A program made the translations under genes and the position numbers. A DNA stretch of 64,000 nucleotides from Brachynemurus nebulosus (Eukaryota; Arthropoda; Insecta; Neuroptera; Myrmeleontidae). Shown in pieces: positions 37,346-48,960 of the stretch. Under the pieces are notes generated by a model. The model ran no database searches. It had not been told where the DNA came from and saw only the letters and a list, made by a program, of their open reading frames with translations. The DNA lies in assembly GCA_035578155.1 (NCBI GenBank), contig JAPWDM010000005.1, positions 39,642,108 through 39,706,107 of the forward strand, read 5' to 3'. The number at the start of each line of letters is the position of its first letter. The first letter of the stretch is position 1.

Positions 37346-38459
37346 TATACGAGCACAAAAAAAATTGTGAAAATTTCTAGTTTTATAAATTAAACATGAC
37401 CCAAAACGAACGAAAATTAGTATTAAAATTGGCGCTCACGTTTAGTTTTCGCAAAATTTAATATTAAAAATTTTATTCGTTTATATGTAAAATACACTTA
37501 AAATTATATAAAAACATGCACACACGAAAAGTTTTAAAAATTTCTAGTTTTGTGTATTAAACATGAACCAAAACGAATGAAAATTAGTATGAAAATTGGC
37601 ACTCACCTTCACTTTATAAACATCATTTATTTAATGTTCAAAATTTGATTACTAAAGTATACGAAACACCGGGAAAGTACTTAAAATTTTGTTACATTCA
37701 AACCCAATCACTTAATTTTAATAACACTATTTAGTTTTAAAAAAAGATAATTTTAGCTTTATCAAACAAATTAATAAAAAAAATAACACAAAATATTAAT
37801 TAACAACATAAAACACATAATTAATAACATAAAACAAATAAAATTTATTTCAGAAAATTTTTATTTTTGAGTATCGTAAGACATTTTTCAAAACAAAATA
37901 TGACATGAAGATAGGTGCACGTATATGTGTATTGAGAATGGTATTTAAAGTGATAAATTTAGGAAGAAAATATTTTTTACACACACATACAATGTTTTTC
38001 AAATAAGTATTTGTTAATTATAAAATAAAAATAAACTTTACATATCATTTTTGAACGAAAATTATCCAACTCATGAACTGTCATTTAAAATTTTCAACAA
38101 TTAAAAGTAACCATTTTTTTCTTAAATTCAAATATTTGACGTCATTGTGACGCAGTAGAAAATTTAACAGAAAAACGTATTTTAGGTTTGTTCCCTTACG
38201 AATAGGAAAATGAATGTATTAAAAGAGAAAGTCGTTCATAAGTCGTTCCTGTACACCAAAATTTCACAGTTCCTACTTTTTCCTTCCAATTGTAAAATTT
38301 AAATTTTTAAATTTATAAATAATATTTAGGAAAATTATAGTACATAAATTTAAAACAAATTAGTGATTTAAGTATTTTAAGTTAGTTTTGATGTGTAAAA
38401 TTTAAAACTTCAAAGAGTAACGACTTTGTACAAATGTTGGTTGAGCAGTAAGGTGCCGC

Positions 38460-38630
38460 GATTAAATAACTGTGGACAAAATAACCGCGACAAAATAACA
38501 CTGGACAAAATAACTGAACGACAAAATAACTGCACGATAAAATAACCGCACGACAAAATAACTGTGGACAAAATAATCGAACGATCAAGTAACTGTACGA
38601 CAAAATAACCGAACAACAAAATAAACATGT
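38460..38630. repeat. tandem array of 17-18-bp ACAAAATAAC units
   Basis: About nine copies of (G)ACAAAATAACCGNACG. The same words and the following GAGTTAGGGTACAT segment recur, rearranged, at 49,589-49,745 inside an unrelated element. Confidence 0.8.
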
Positions 38631-38859
38631 TTAAATTTATTATTCTTTTGAGTTAGGGTACATGCGACCGTGATATGATTAAGTGTTTTGTTTTGCTTCC
38701 AATATATAAAAGATGGCTAAATTGCAACAGACCTTAGCTGTTGGAATTTAAACTATTGCATTTAAAAACGAATGTTAATGGGTGAAAACTATTGTATTTA
38801 AAAAGCTAAGCTTGGGAAACATCAGTTTGAACGATCAAATAGTGGATGATATAAAAACT

Positions 38860-39958
38860 AGGTAATAATGTTATATGTTGGTTAGGTTAAGGTTATAAGT
38901 TTTTTTTTCCAAATTTTAGGTAGATGATATAAAAACTAGGTGATGACGTTAGTTAAGGTTAGGTTAGTTTAGTTAGTTTAGACAATATACTTCGACTTTG
39001 ATATAAAAACTCATTAGGATAAGGTTATAGGTGGTGAGGTTAATTAAGGTTAGGTTAGTTTAGTTAGTTTTGACAATGTACTTCGACTTTGGTATAAAAA
39101 CTAATTAGGTTAAGGTTATAGGTGGTGAGGTTAGTTAAGGTTAGGTTAGTTTAGTTAGTTTTGACAATCTACTTCGACTTTGATATAAAAACTAATTAGG
39201 TTAAGGTTATAGGTGGTGAGGTTAGTTGAGGTTAGGTTGGTTCAGTTAGTTTTGACAATATACTTCGACTTTAGTATAAAAACTAATTAGGTTAAGGTTA
39301 TAGGTGGTGAGGTTAGATAAGGTTAGGTTAGTTTAGTTAGTTTTGACAATATACTTCGACTTTGATATAAAAACTAATTAGCTAAAGGTTATAGGTGGTG
39401 AGGTTAGTTAAGGTTAGGTTAGTTTAGTTAGTTTTGGCAATATATTTCGACTTTGGTATAAAAGCCAATTAGGCTAAGGTTATAGGTGGTGAGGTTAGTT
39501 AAGGTTAGGTTAGTTTAATTAGTTTTGACAATCTACTTCGACTTTGATATAAAAACTAATTATGTTAAGGTTATAGGTGGTGAGGTTAGTTGAGGTTAGG
39601 TTGGTTCAGTTAGTTTTGACAATATACTTCGACTTTGATATAAAAACAAATTAGGTAAAGGTTATAGGTGGTGAGGTTAGTTAAGGTTAGGTTAGTTTAG
39701 TTAGTTTTGGCAATATACTTCGACTTTGGTATAAAAGCTAATTTGGCTAAGGTTATAGGTGGTGAGGTTAGTTAAGGTTAGGTTAGTTTAGTTAGTTTTG
39801 ACAATATACTTTGACTTTGGTATAAAAACTAATTAGGTAAAGGTTATAGGTAGTGAGGTTAATTAAGGTTAGGTTAGTTTAGTTAGTTTTGAGAATATAC
39901 TTCGACTTTGGTATAAAAACTAATTAGGTTAAGGTTATAGGTGGTGAGATTAGTTATT
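38860..39958. repeat. 91-bp minisatellite, about eleven copies
   Basis: The word GACAATATACTTCGACTTTG recurs with a period of 91 bp (38,981, 39,072, 39,163 and onward). Each unit also carries AAGGTTAGGTTAGTTTAGTT and AGGTTATAGGTGGTGAGGTT. Units differ by a few bases. The GGTTAGGTTAG part resembles insect TTAGG telomere repeats, probably by chance. Confidence 0.92.
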
Positions 39959-41011
39959 ATTTTTATAAGAATAATTTTTTTAAAAATAGTTTGAAATTTA
40001 CCGCTTGTTATTGGTTTTATAACTAAATGTCAGGATTATTAGATTTATAAAACGGTTAGTTCCCGGACCAGTAGAAAAGTGAATGTATTAGAAGAAAAAA
40101 CTCGAAACTCGTTCTTGTACATCGAAATTTCAATTAGTTCACGTTCTTTTCGGTAGGCAAATATATAAATTAGAAGTGACTTCAGAATTCCTACTGTTTC
40201 CTTCCAAGTCTCAAATTTAAATTTTTAAATTTATCAATTATATTTACAAAAGTGATTGTACATAAATTTAAAAAAAAATTAATGATTTTGAATAATTTAA
40301 GATTGTATTTGGTGTCTGAAATTTAAAATATCAGTGATTAACCTGTTTAATTCAATAAGCAAAAGGAAGCTGTTTATTTATAGCCTATTCACATTATTAC
40401 ATAAGCAGATTAAAAGAAAGTACGGGAACAGACCTAAATATGTATTTAGTGCAGACAACTTCAGATGCTTCAGATTGTTTGATTTTTTTTTTAAAATAAA
40501 AACATAAATATAACACAGTAAAACGTCCACCTAAAAAAAATTTTATTTTAAATATTAATTTAACTTTAAATTAATATTTTTTATTTATTTTTATTTGTTT
40601 GGTGATATTATGGTTACGGTTTTTTAAAACTAAATAGTGTCATATCGTTAAAATTAAGTGATTGTGAGTTTTGTGTTATACTTAATTGTATTGCTGGCTT
40701 ACATTTCAACTAAATCAAATTTTGAATATTAAATTTTACGAAAATTAAAGGTAAATCGCAATTTTTTTACTAATTTTCATTCGTTTTGGTTCACGTTTAA
40801 TACACAAAGCTAGAAATTTTTAATCCTTTTCGTGTGGATGTTTTGTGAAACGATTTTAAGTGTTTTTTTCATATGAACAAATTAAATTTTGAATATTAAA
40901 TTTTACGAAAACTAAACGTGAGCGCCAATTTTAATACTAATTTTCGTTCGTTTTGGGTCATGTTTAATATATAAAAATAGAAACTTTCACAATTTTTCTT
41001 GTGCACGTATA

Positions 41012-41713
41012 CTAGGAAATTGCCTTTCCTTCATCCCATAACTTCATGAAATCAGCACTTGTCGATGTGATGATCGCCCCTTCTCCGTCACCTACTTTTT
41101 CAATGTCGTAACGATCATTGGATTTATCATTTGTAACACGGTATGGACCCAAAAACTTTGATCGTAATTTCATTCCCTTTCCATATTGTGTGCGTTTAAT
41201 GGCAACAATATCTCCTGCTTTATATTTTTTGGCTTTACGTCTTTTCTTATTATAGGTTTTTCTGTTTTCCTGTTGAATATGTTCAATTGACAATTTGGCT
41301 GCTTTACGTAACTCTTCTCTTTCTTCTTCAAAGATTTTTTGAGATTCTTGTAATAGCTGCTTTTCTCGCTGAATTAGTTCCCATTCACGATCCAATAAAT
41401 CGCGTTCACGTTGCATTACAATTTCAACACGTTCAACACTATCATGATTAATCTGAGCAGTAGATGTCATTTTTGGTGCGTAAAAAGAAAAATCATCTTT
41501 TTTAACACCACCATTATGCAAAGGAACATTTAATAAGCTCTGAGCACGTGCAGGAAAGTCAATTTCGCGATTAAAAGTTAAATCTACTGATTTAAATTTA
41601 CGATCCATTAATAAATTGTCAAAATATTTTATTAAACAAACAATTCTGAATTCACGTATATTTATCGTAGCTATGGTTTTAATTCTATATCTCGTGTCTA
41701 TGGTATCGCACAA
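41012..41713 (-). CDS. retrotransposon ORF: coiled coil joined to integrase C-terminus
   Basis: 233-residue ORF, the only sizeable open frame in the LTR element. Residues about 92-140 are highly charged and predict a coiled coil. Residues about 150-225 match the C-terminal domain of gypsy-type integrases: KKYKAGDIVAIKRTQYGKG, KFLGPYRV, RYDIEKVGDGEG and STSADFMKLW. The catalytic DDE core and everything between are absent. The N-terminal part may be the start of gag; if so the ORF is an in-frame deletion joining the first and last parts of the polyprotein. The Met at residue 82 (codon starting at 41,470) could be the true start. The order suggests the mdg3/micropia group, which also uses tRNA-Leu primers, but that is inference. 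Whether it is expressed is unknown; it cannot integrate DNA alone. Confidence 0.75.
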   Translation of the reverse strand: MCDTIDTRYRIKTIATINIREFRIVCLIKYFDNLLMDRKFKSVDLTFNREIDFPARAQSLLNVPLHNGGVKKDDFSFYAPKMTSTAQINHDSVERVEIVMQRERDLLDREWELIQREKQLLQESQKIFEEEREELRKAAKLSIEHIQQENRKTYNKKRRKAKKYKAGDIVAIKRTQYGKGMKLRSKFLGPYRVTNDKSNDRYDIEKVGDGEGAIITSTSADFMKLWDEGKAIS

Positions 41714-41987
41714 AACTTCTCAAAATTTAAAAAAAAAAATTTATCCGATTGGTTTTGTTTTCGTTATTTTTTATTTTTTAATAATTATTATCTTTTTAAT
41801 TAGCACTTTCAGAGTCAATAAAGCAAAAATCCAAAAATATTCACTTTATCAGTTCACTATCTCTATCCTTTACCACGTTTTACCAGTTCACTATCAATTC
41901 AGTATCCCACTTTTTCAATTCACTATCCACTATATCAGTTTTTTTATTGTTCCACTATCCACTTTATCGCTCCTTTATTGATCCACT

Positions 41988-42001
41988 ATCCCACTTCTGA
42001 C
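41988..42001 (-). other. candidate tRNA-Leu primer-binding site
   Basis: On the minus strand GTCAGAAGTGGGAT is complementary to the 3' end of insect tRNA-Leu, excluding its terminal ACCA. It lies 7 bp inside the 5' LTR. The four bases that should pair with ACCA do not match, so priming would need an offset. Confidence 0.5.
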
Positions 42002-42008
42002 TTTAATG

Positions 42009-42353
42009 TGGGCAAATTTATTAGATTTGCGAGCGGTTATAAAAAAAAAGACAGACACATATAGTTTTAATTTTAGTTTAATTTATTTTACTTCATTTAA
42101 TTATACACGTCGTAATAATTATCACTTGATAAACATCGTTATAAATACGTCGTAAACGTCTTCTTAATAATACGTCGTAAGTCTACGTCTTTTGCCAATC
42201 ACGTCGTATCAACAACTGAATTATTTATTATATTTTTTTAAGAATCTGTTTTTTTTTTTTAATGCTTCCTAATTTTAAAATATTAAATATTATATAATTA
42301 AATTGTCCAGTCCGTCGCCATGACAAAATATAAAATATTATTAACTATTATCC

Positions 42354-42357
<4 letters not shown>
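42009..42357 (-). repeat. LTR, 5' copy
   Basis: Direct partner of 36,915-37,266, with the same TGGGCAAATT start and ATTATCCCACA end. Confidence 0.9.
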
Positions 42358-42442
<85 letters not shown>

Positions 42443-42451
42443 CAAATATTG

Positions 42452-42526
<75 letters not shown>
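42358..42526. repeat. TA dinucleotide tract 5 with palindromic centre
   Basis: Two TA stretches flank ATTAATCAAATATTGATTAAT, a perfect palindrome. Follows the right LTR directly. Confidence 0.93.
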
Positions 42527-42528
<2 letters not shown>

Positions 42529-45190
42529 CAATATTTGGTGAGTCTCCTTAAGTTGTTTGTTATTGTCTTATTTCTATTTGTTACCATATTGCCTGATACC
42601 AAGCTAACTGGACAATGGATTGAAATGGTATAATAGTAGCCAGATTAATATGCTCAAATTGTTGAGAATTCGATTTTCTAAATAGGTACGTAGACAAAAC
42701 TGTTCAGTAAATTATAGTTTCCTATTATATATTACTCACATAAACTATTCTTCAAAATCGGAGACAAGACAAAGATTCTAATTTTTGACGTTAATATCTT
42801 TTTGGGCTGAGAAAATACGTGACACTTAAGATTGGTGAGACGTTGACATAGAGAACTTTAATTTTTAAAAACTGAGATGCCGGAAATGTTAGAAAATTTG
42901 TTGGGTCAAAGTCATTCTTCACATTTTCATATTTTCTTTCACAGTGTAGACACATAATAAATTTCTTTGCCACGTCATGTATTGTAAATTTAAACAATTA
43001 CACTGAAATAAACTTAATTTCTTCAAAACATACTTCTATGTGTGTATATAATTATATTTATTCCCCTCCCCTTCCACCCACATCGTTAACACAACCCTCA
43101 TAATATTAATAACGATAATGTAACTTATTTCTTCATATTCGTTTAAACTCGGTAACTTTAAGTGCTTACTCATATATTGTACAGGATGAGTATTTTGTAA
43201 GTTGCCATTTATATTACGATTAAACTCTTAATCAAAAAATCATTCAGATGAGTTGTAGCTACCGCTGATAGGAACCGATTGCTACGTTTTGGAGCTTTTA
43301 GCACTTCCGTTCCCGCCTTTTTTCAGAAATATGTAATTTTAATAACAGATAAATATTTTACTAAGCATATCTACAAATTCATAATACGTACATCTTTTCA
43401 AAGAAGATAAACTTCCATAAAATTCATAAAATTATTAATTAAAATTTATGGATGTTTAAAGGTTGCCAGGAAACTAACAGTTTCAAATTATTCATAAAAA
43501 TCATACGAACTTTAAGATGTATGGTTAACATCTTATTGATTATACATAATTGTGCCATCTATCTGCTTCTTTAGAAAACATACAGATGAGAAGTACGAAG
43601 AGATAATTCAGATTAAAGTGAAACTATCACGATTAGAAAAATGCTGTATTGATTCTGATGTAAGCGAAGACCTACCACGCAATTTGAAAATTCGGTTTTC
43701 AAAATATATTTACTCAAAAATCTGGGAGAAATAATGGAAATTTTAGCATTACTGGTAGTTCCAAGTCATAAACAAATTTTCAAAACACATTTCCACATAA
43801 TATTATATTAGAAGCCTGAAAATATTTTTCGTGAATAATTTTTGTATAAACGTTTTATTCAGCTAAATGAATATTTTAGGAATAAATCGAATGGCAACTC
43901 TCCAAAAATACCCTGTATATTATATACTTTTATGTATACTGTGTGTAAAATGAAACAAGTACAGTCAACCCTTTCCCATCACGTAAATTCCGACATTTAT
44001 CTTTTCAGTTTAATTCACACGCACGCAACTTTCTCACAAGCTTTCTTAATGTTTTGTTCATTTCAACTCGCATACGTGCTGTGAACAAAAATGTTACAAT
44101 ATAAATTTTAATAATAATAAGGACCGTCCCCGACCGAGGCCACGAGAAATGGTTTGAGTGAAAAACAAAAACAAGGAATTAATTGTTTTCATTTTCAACT
44201 TAAGTTGAAATAATTTATTTTAGTTTTGGAAAAACACAAAATTTAAATTATTTTTCCGAATGCATTATTAAAATAATTATTCAGGAAACTGTTTCTTTGA
44301 AAATTGTAAACGCAAAAGTATACTTAAGGGCTTAAATACATATAAATTAACATAGTGATGTTGAAGTAGGTGATAATTTTTGCTATATCTAAAAACAGTA
44401 CTTTTTCTATGACACGCAAATATAACCTAGCCAAAAATGGAATATATACCTATAGAAATTTTCCTAAACAATTATCAGCAATTGAACAGAACCCTATATC
44501 GAACGAGAAAAAGTAACTGAAGTGTAAACATTTATCTTTAACTATAGAACCACAGCAGACCTGTTTTAGGCTGCGTGTTTTATACTACTGTTAAGTTGAT
44601 TTTATATTAAAGTAGCGCTACTTAAACTGTCATTCGCTACCCTACATGGGGTCGCGAATATATTGTCCAACAAAAAAATTAGTTATTAGTTATAGGCATT
44701 TCAAACATAATACGGTCATTAGAATTTAGTTTTCGTTATCAAAGATTATCGATATCGGAAACAAAGATATTTTCAAAATGGATGATATAAGGAAAGGAAG
44801 TATTCTTCCAAATGCATAAATTATACTTTTCGTTATCAAAATCCTTCGATCGAAAACAGATCTTAAATGTGTTATTCACTATTATTAGCAATGGATGTTT
44901 GAAATTATGACACCAGGTTAGATGTGTGATGTCAAATAAAGATTCTTAATAGTGGGACGAAACTGAACATCCTGCCACTGTGGAGAGTTATTTTAATTAT
45001 TTTTTAAAGAATTTTTCCACTGGAATTAAGCCTTATTCTGAGGTAAAAAGTAGCCTATCTTCATCTCTGTACACCAACCTGTCTCTGTGCAAAATTTCAA
45101 GCTAATTGACTAAGCTGTTGAGGCGTGAAAGCAAGATAAAAAACAAAAAATTAACGAAATTACGTTCGCATTTATAATATAAATTTGGTA
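42527..45190. other. intronic non-coding stretch
   Basis: No exon, RNA gene or bounded repeat recognised. Confidence 0.4.
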
Positions 45191-46455
45191 GTCTGTACCA
45201 GTGACGATTTTAGCGGGTAGGCCTAGTAGGCCCGGAACTACCCAAAAATTTGGAAAATTCAGACAAATATTAGCACATTTTTAAGCATTGGAGAAATGTC
45301 TGAAATCAATTCTTTAACCCTTAGTAGCCTGCAATAATTTCCGCCATTAACTGGAATAAGATTAGGTCGTGTACTATTAAGTGCCGTTTTCCAACCAACA
45401 TTGGCCAATCTTGTAATTCAGAATTCAGACAAATATCGACACTTTTTTAACCCTAGATTACTAAACCTTCGTCATTTTAACGACACACCATTTACAAAAT
45501 TCTCACAACTCGGAAGCCACACTCCTTTATAGACAATTTTTATAGTTCTGTAACTAAAAAAAAAAAAAAAAACAACTTAAATCAATAATATACAATCTAT
45601 GTAAAACAATAACACTATGTATTTCATTGGTTATAGTATCAAAATATACTAAGTTAAAAGAAAAAAAAAATATGTCGTCGTCAAATTTACGAAGGTTTAG
45701 TAACCATGTGACTATAAAATAGGTTAGTGATCCAGGGTTAAGCATCAGAGAAATATTTAAAAAAAGCAACTCTTTAACTCTGAATAGATTTTTTGTAGCC
45801 CGGAATCATTTTCGCCATTATCTGGAATAGTATCCGACCACTTGGCCGACCATGTAATTCAGACAAATATCGAGACTATTTTAAATGTTTTTAAATGAGA
45901 AATGTTTGAAAGCAAACTTTAATTTGAAATATAATTGTTGTAACCCGGAATTTTTTCGGTCATTATCTGAAATATTATTGAGTCCTGTAATATGAAATGT
46001 CGGTTTTCGACCATTTAGTCGAGGAATAAATACTAGATCATATCATAGACAAATGAGACCAATGGCTAAGGCCCTATTTTTTGAAAGGTCCGGTCAAACT
46101 GTCTGTTTTGAATATTTGAATCAAAATTTGAGACTTTTCACATCATTTAGTTTTGTTTTATTTATTGTTTTATATTTTTTGTGTGCTCCATATCTTGTAG
46201 AACGGGAGGGGGTCCGGTAAGAAGAAAATATCTAAGGTCCCAAAGTTACCTAATCCGTCCCCGGTTATATGTAAGCTCTCCTAAGCGGTATATGATTACC
46301 TGAAATGGCTTATAAATGTTGCTAAAGGCTACATTTTGTTTAGTTTAAAATTATACAATAAAAAATGTCCAGCTTCAAGAAAAATGATTCTTATAAGTTA
46401 CATGGTTATAATACAAAAAAATTCGGGCCTACCCAAAATTGCCCCTGGCCTGTAC
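45191..46455. mobile_element. hAT-like non-autonomous element
   Basis: The element at 45,199-46,447 begins CAGTGACGATTTTAGCGGGT and ends CCCAAAATTGCCCCTG, with inner TAGGCC words on both sides. The flanking 8-mers GTCTGTAC and GCCTGTAC match at 7 of 8. The interior contains three diverged sub-repeats with TTCAGACAAATATCGACAC and CCGTTTTCCAACCA words. No transposase. Confidence 0.8.
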
Positions 46456-47263
46456 TAGTAAAAATTAACTCTTAATAATCTTTTAGTAGGAACGTGTTGT
46501 TCACACGATATTCAAGAGAGTATAAAGAAATCACTATTTAGGCAAGGCTGATGGTTACATGCCATGCATTGAAATCCGTAATATTTCGTCCTGTAAGAAA
46601 TTTCACTTCGAAATTCCTATTTTATTACATTATATTCGAATTTCATTTTCCAATTCATTCAAAATATACTTATTTGTGATTTACTGCAACAATATTTTAA
46701 ATTAATTAAATATTTTAACAAATAACTATTGCGCATCAGATTTTTTGGAGCCAAAATTATTCTTGTCAAATGAAAAGGTATATTAGAAAAATAGTAGACA
46801 CGTAACTGATGAAAACGCACTCATTTTAAGGATCGTTAAGAATGTGAATAAATGGATATCCAATAATGCGGTGTCGAAAACGTAAATGGCAAACGTAGTT
46901 AACGTTAAATACCATTTATTTTAATTAACGTAATTAATTCGAGATGTATAAATGAGTCTGTATGTATGCAATATCTTCCAAAAGGCAACGAGTATAATTC
47001 CAAATTAAATTTCCTAACCATATGCCATAAATTTATAAAATAGTGCGACGAAACGCACGTTAATAAATTTCATGAAAATTATGAACTATGAATAATTAAC
47101 GCACTCTACTCGAAAAGATCTTTTAAATAGAGTGTAAGAGAGAATGAATAGGAATGCGAAAGTAGCTGGGTGCAAAACTAATAACTATGTAGTTCTGATT
47201 ATTGTAGTTGCTACTTTATAGCTGGAAGATGGTCATATTTTTATAGAAGCGTACGGTAAATAT
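46456..47263. other. non-coding stretch
   Basis: No gene or bounded repeat recognised. Confidence 0.4.
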
Positions 47264-48199
47264 AAAAGTAACAGGGCCGGTGTAACCATAGGTATATAGG
47301 CGAATTAGGTGACCGCCTAGGGAGCCAGAAATCGAGGGACGCCCAAAATTTAGGGACGTAACGAATATAAATTTTACAAGTACTGTACATATTTTTGTTA
47401 ACTAAATTCACTTTCCAAACGAATTTAATATTTATATATTTTTACGTCAAAAAGATTGACTGGAAACGCCAAGTGGTCAGGAAACGACATTTCATATTAC
47501 ACGATCAAATGTTATTCCAATAATTAATAACGGAAATGATTCCAGACTACAAGAATTCTATTTAAAGTTAAAGAATTACTTTTAAACATTTCCCTAATGC
47601 TTAAAAAAGTGTCGATATTTATCTGAATTACATGGTCGCCCATGTGGTCGGAAAACGACATTTCATATTACACGACCTAATATTATTCCAGATAATGCGA
47701 AAATAACTTTGGGTTACAACAATTTTACTTATAATTGAATAGCCGGTTTTAAACATTTTTCTAATGCTCAAAAAAGTGTCGATATTTATCTGCATTAAAC
47801 GGTCAGCTAAGTGACGGAAAAGATTCCAGCCTACAAGAAGGACGCAGAAAAGACTGGTATTCTTGGCGACAATATCAATTGAACCAGAATTAGCGCAAAC
47901 GAAGCATTTTCTAGGTTTAAGACTAAGAAAACTAAAATATAATTTTCAGTTTTTTGTTTTCTGTTTTGTTATATACTTTGTCTTACCAATTCTTTAGTTT
48001 TCTTATCTTCTTTTTATATTAATTATTTATAAATAATTTATTGTAAATATAGACAAGCAATATCGTGAAAAAATATTGTGAAAATCTTTTACACGTTAAA
48101 AGTTCAAGATTCATTGGATGACCCTTAACTGTTATTATGCCTTAATAAATGTTTATCAAATTTTGGGGCGCCGGCCCTTGCGGCGTCCCTGATACGTAA
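47264..48199. mobile_element. hAT-like non-autonomous element sharing sub-repeats with 45.2 kb
   Basis: The element at 47,272-48,191 begins CAGGGCCGGTGTAACC; GGGCGCCGGCCCTT lies near its right end and it closes in CGTCCCTG. The flanks AAAAGTAA and ATACGTAA match at 6 of 8. Three internal sub-repeats (TTTCATATTACACGA, AAAAAGTGTCGATATTTATC TG) are inverted relatives of those in the 45.2-kb element. No transposase. Confidence 0.7.
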
Positions 48200-48689
48200 T
48201 AATCTATTCTCTTTATGAGTGGTTAACACTCTAAGAACAGAGGACTATTTTATACTAGTAGCTCATCCTGAATTCTCTCAGATGTCATTGGATTTTATTT
48301 TGGTGTTTTATAGAATTTTCTACATATATGTATAATTTATATTTTATTACAACTCTTATTATAATTACATAATTTATAGCTACGGCCTATAGTTTCATTT
48401 GTGTAAAAATATCTGAACTATCGGTCCAATTACTTTTAAATCAAATATTCCGAAATTCTGCACGAAATGTTAATTATAGTAACTGACTTCGCTCTCTAAA
48501 CGACTCTAAAATAGAGATGTCAAAAGTAATTTTTTACCCTAACCTCCTATTTCAAAGGGGGGAGGGGGTCAGTAGCTGATAAGGGATTGATATATTCTTA
48601 TTTATGAATAAAAGCAAAAATTGAAACGCATGAAAAGACCATTTCGCTCAAACGTTACAAAAAATCAGAATTTATTTTGTGATTTTAGT
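48200..48689. other. non-coding stretch
   Basis: Nothing recognised. Confidence 0.35.
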
Positions 48690-48915
48690 GATCCTCAGTC
48701 ACTATGACTTTATGAGCTAGTGGTCCATAATCACCATGATCTTACTACTCGGTGGTCCATAATCACTATGACCTTACTACCCAATGGCTCATAATCACTA
48801 TGACTTTACTACTCAGTGACCCATAATCACTGTACTCTTATTGCTTAAAACTCAGTGGTCAACAATTACTGTGATCTTACTACCCAGTGATTCATAATCA
48901 CTATAATCTTATACC
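48690..48915. repeat. 32-bp tandem repeat, about six copies
   Basis: Unit close to CCATAATCACTATGACCTTA CTACCCAGTGGT. One unit carries a 7-bp insertion (near 48,845). Lies just upstream of the next element. Confidence 0.85.
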
Positions 48916-48960
48916 CAAGTTCTGTCTAGTTTGATACTACAAGCAGCGCTGTCTCAGTCA

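Larger units (their letters stand above)
37330..41015. repeat. large inverted duplication inside the LTR element
   Basis: 37,335-37,500 matches the reverse complement of 40,880-41,015 (CATGACCCAAAACGAACGAA against TTCGTTCGTTTTGGGTCATG). 37,515-37,610 matches the inverse of 40,745-40,855, and 37,700-37,750 that of 40,615-40,670. A direct repeat also links 38,200-38,410 with 40,075-40,330. The tandem arrays sit in the middle. Confidence 0.75.
36915..42357 (-). mobile_element. internally rearranged Ty3/gypsy-like LTR retrotransposon
   Basis: Two direct LTRs of about 350 bp (36,915-37,266 and 42,009-42,357) with TG...CA ends bound the element. The only coding region is a minus-strand ORF with an integrase C-terminus, so transcription runs right to left. 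ATCCCACTTCTGAC at 41,988-42,001 equals the 3' part of insect tRNA-Leu, placing a candidate primer-binding site 7 bp inside the 5' (right) LTR. Protease, RT, RNase H and the integrase core are missing. The interior instead carries inverted copies of the 3' region around tandem arrays. The LTRs sit between two TA tracts, so a target duplication cannot be read. The LTRs look about 97-99% alike by eye, suggesting a fairly recent insertion. Confidence 0.8.

Noticed and set aside
38382..38628. Cys/Ser/Phe-rich repetitive open frames on the minus strand
   Set aside because: They are translations of the 17-bp ACAAAATAAC array.
38460..38630. CRISPR-like array
   Set aside because: Short contiguous repeat units without spacers in a eukaryotic sequence.
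38860..39958. Telomere or interstitial telomere array
   Set aside because: The GGTTAGGTTAG part is only a small piece of a 91-bp unit. There is no run of pure TTAGG.
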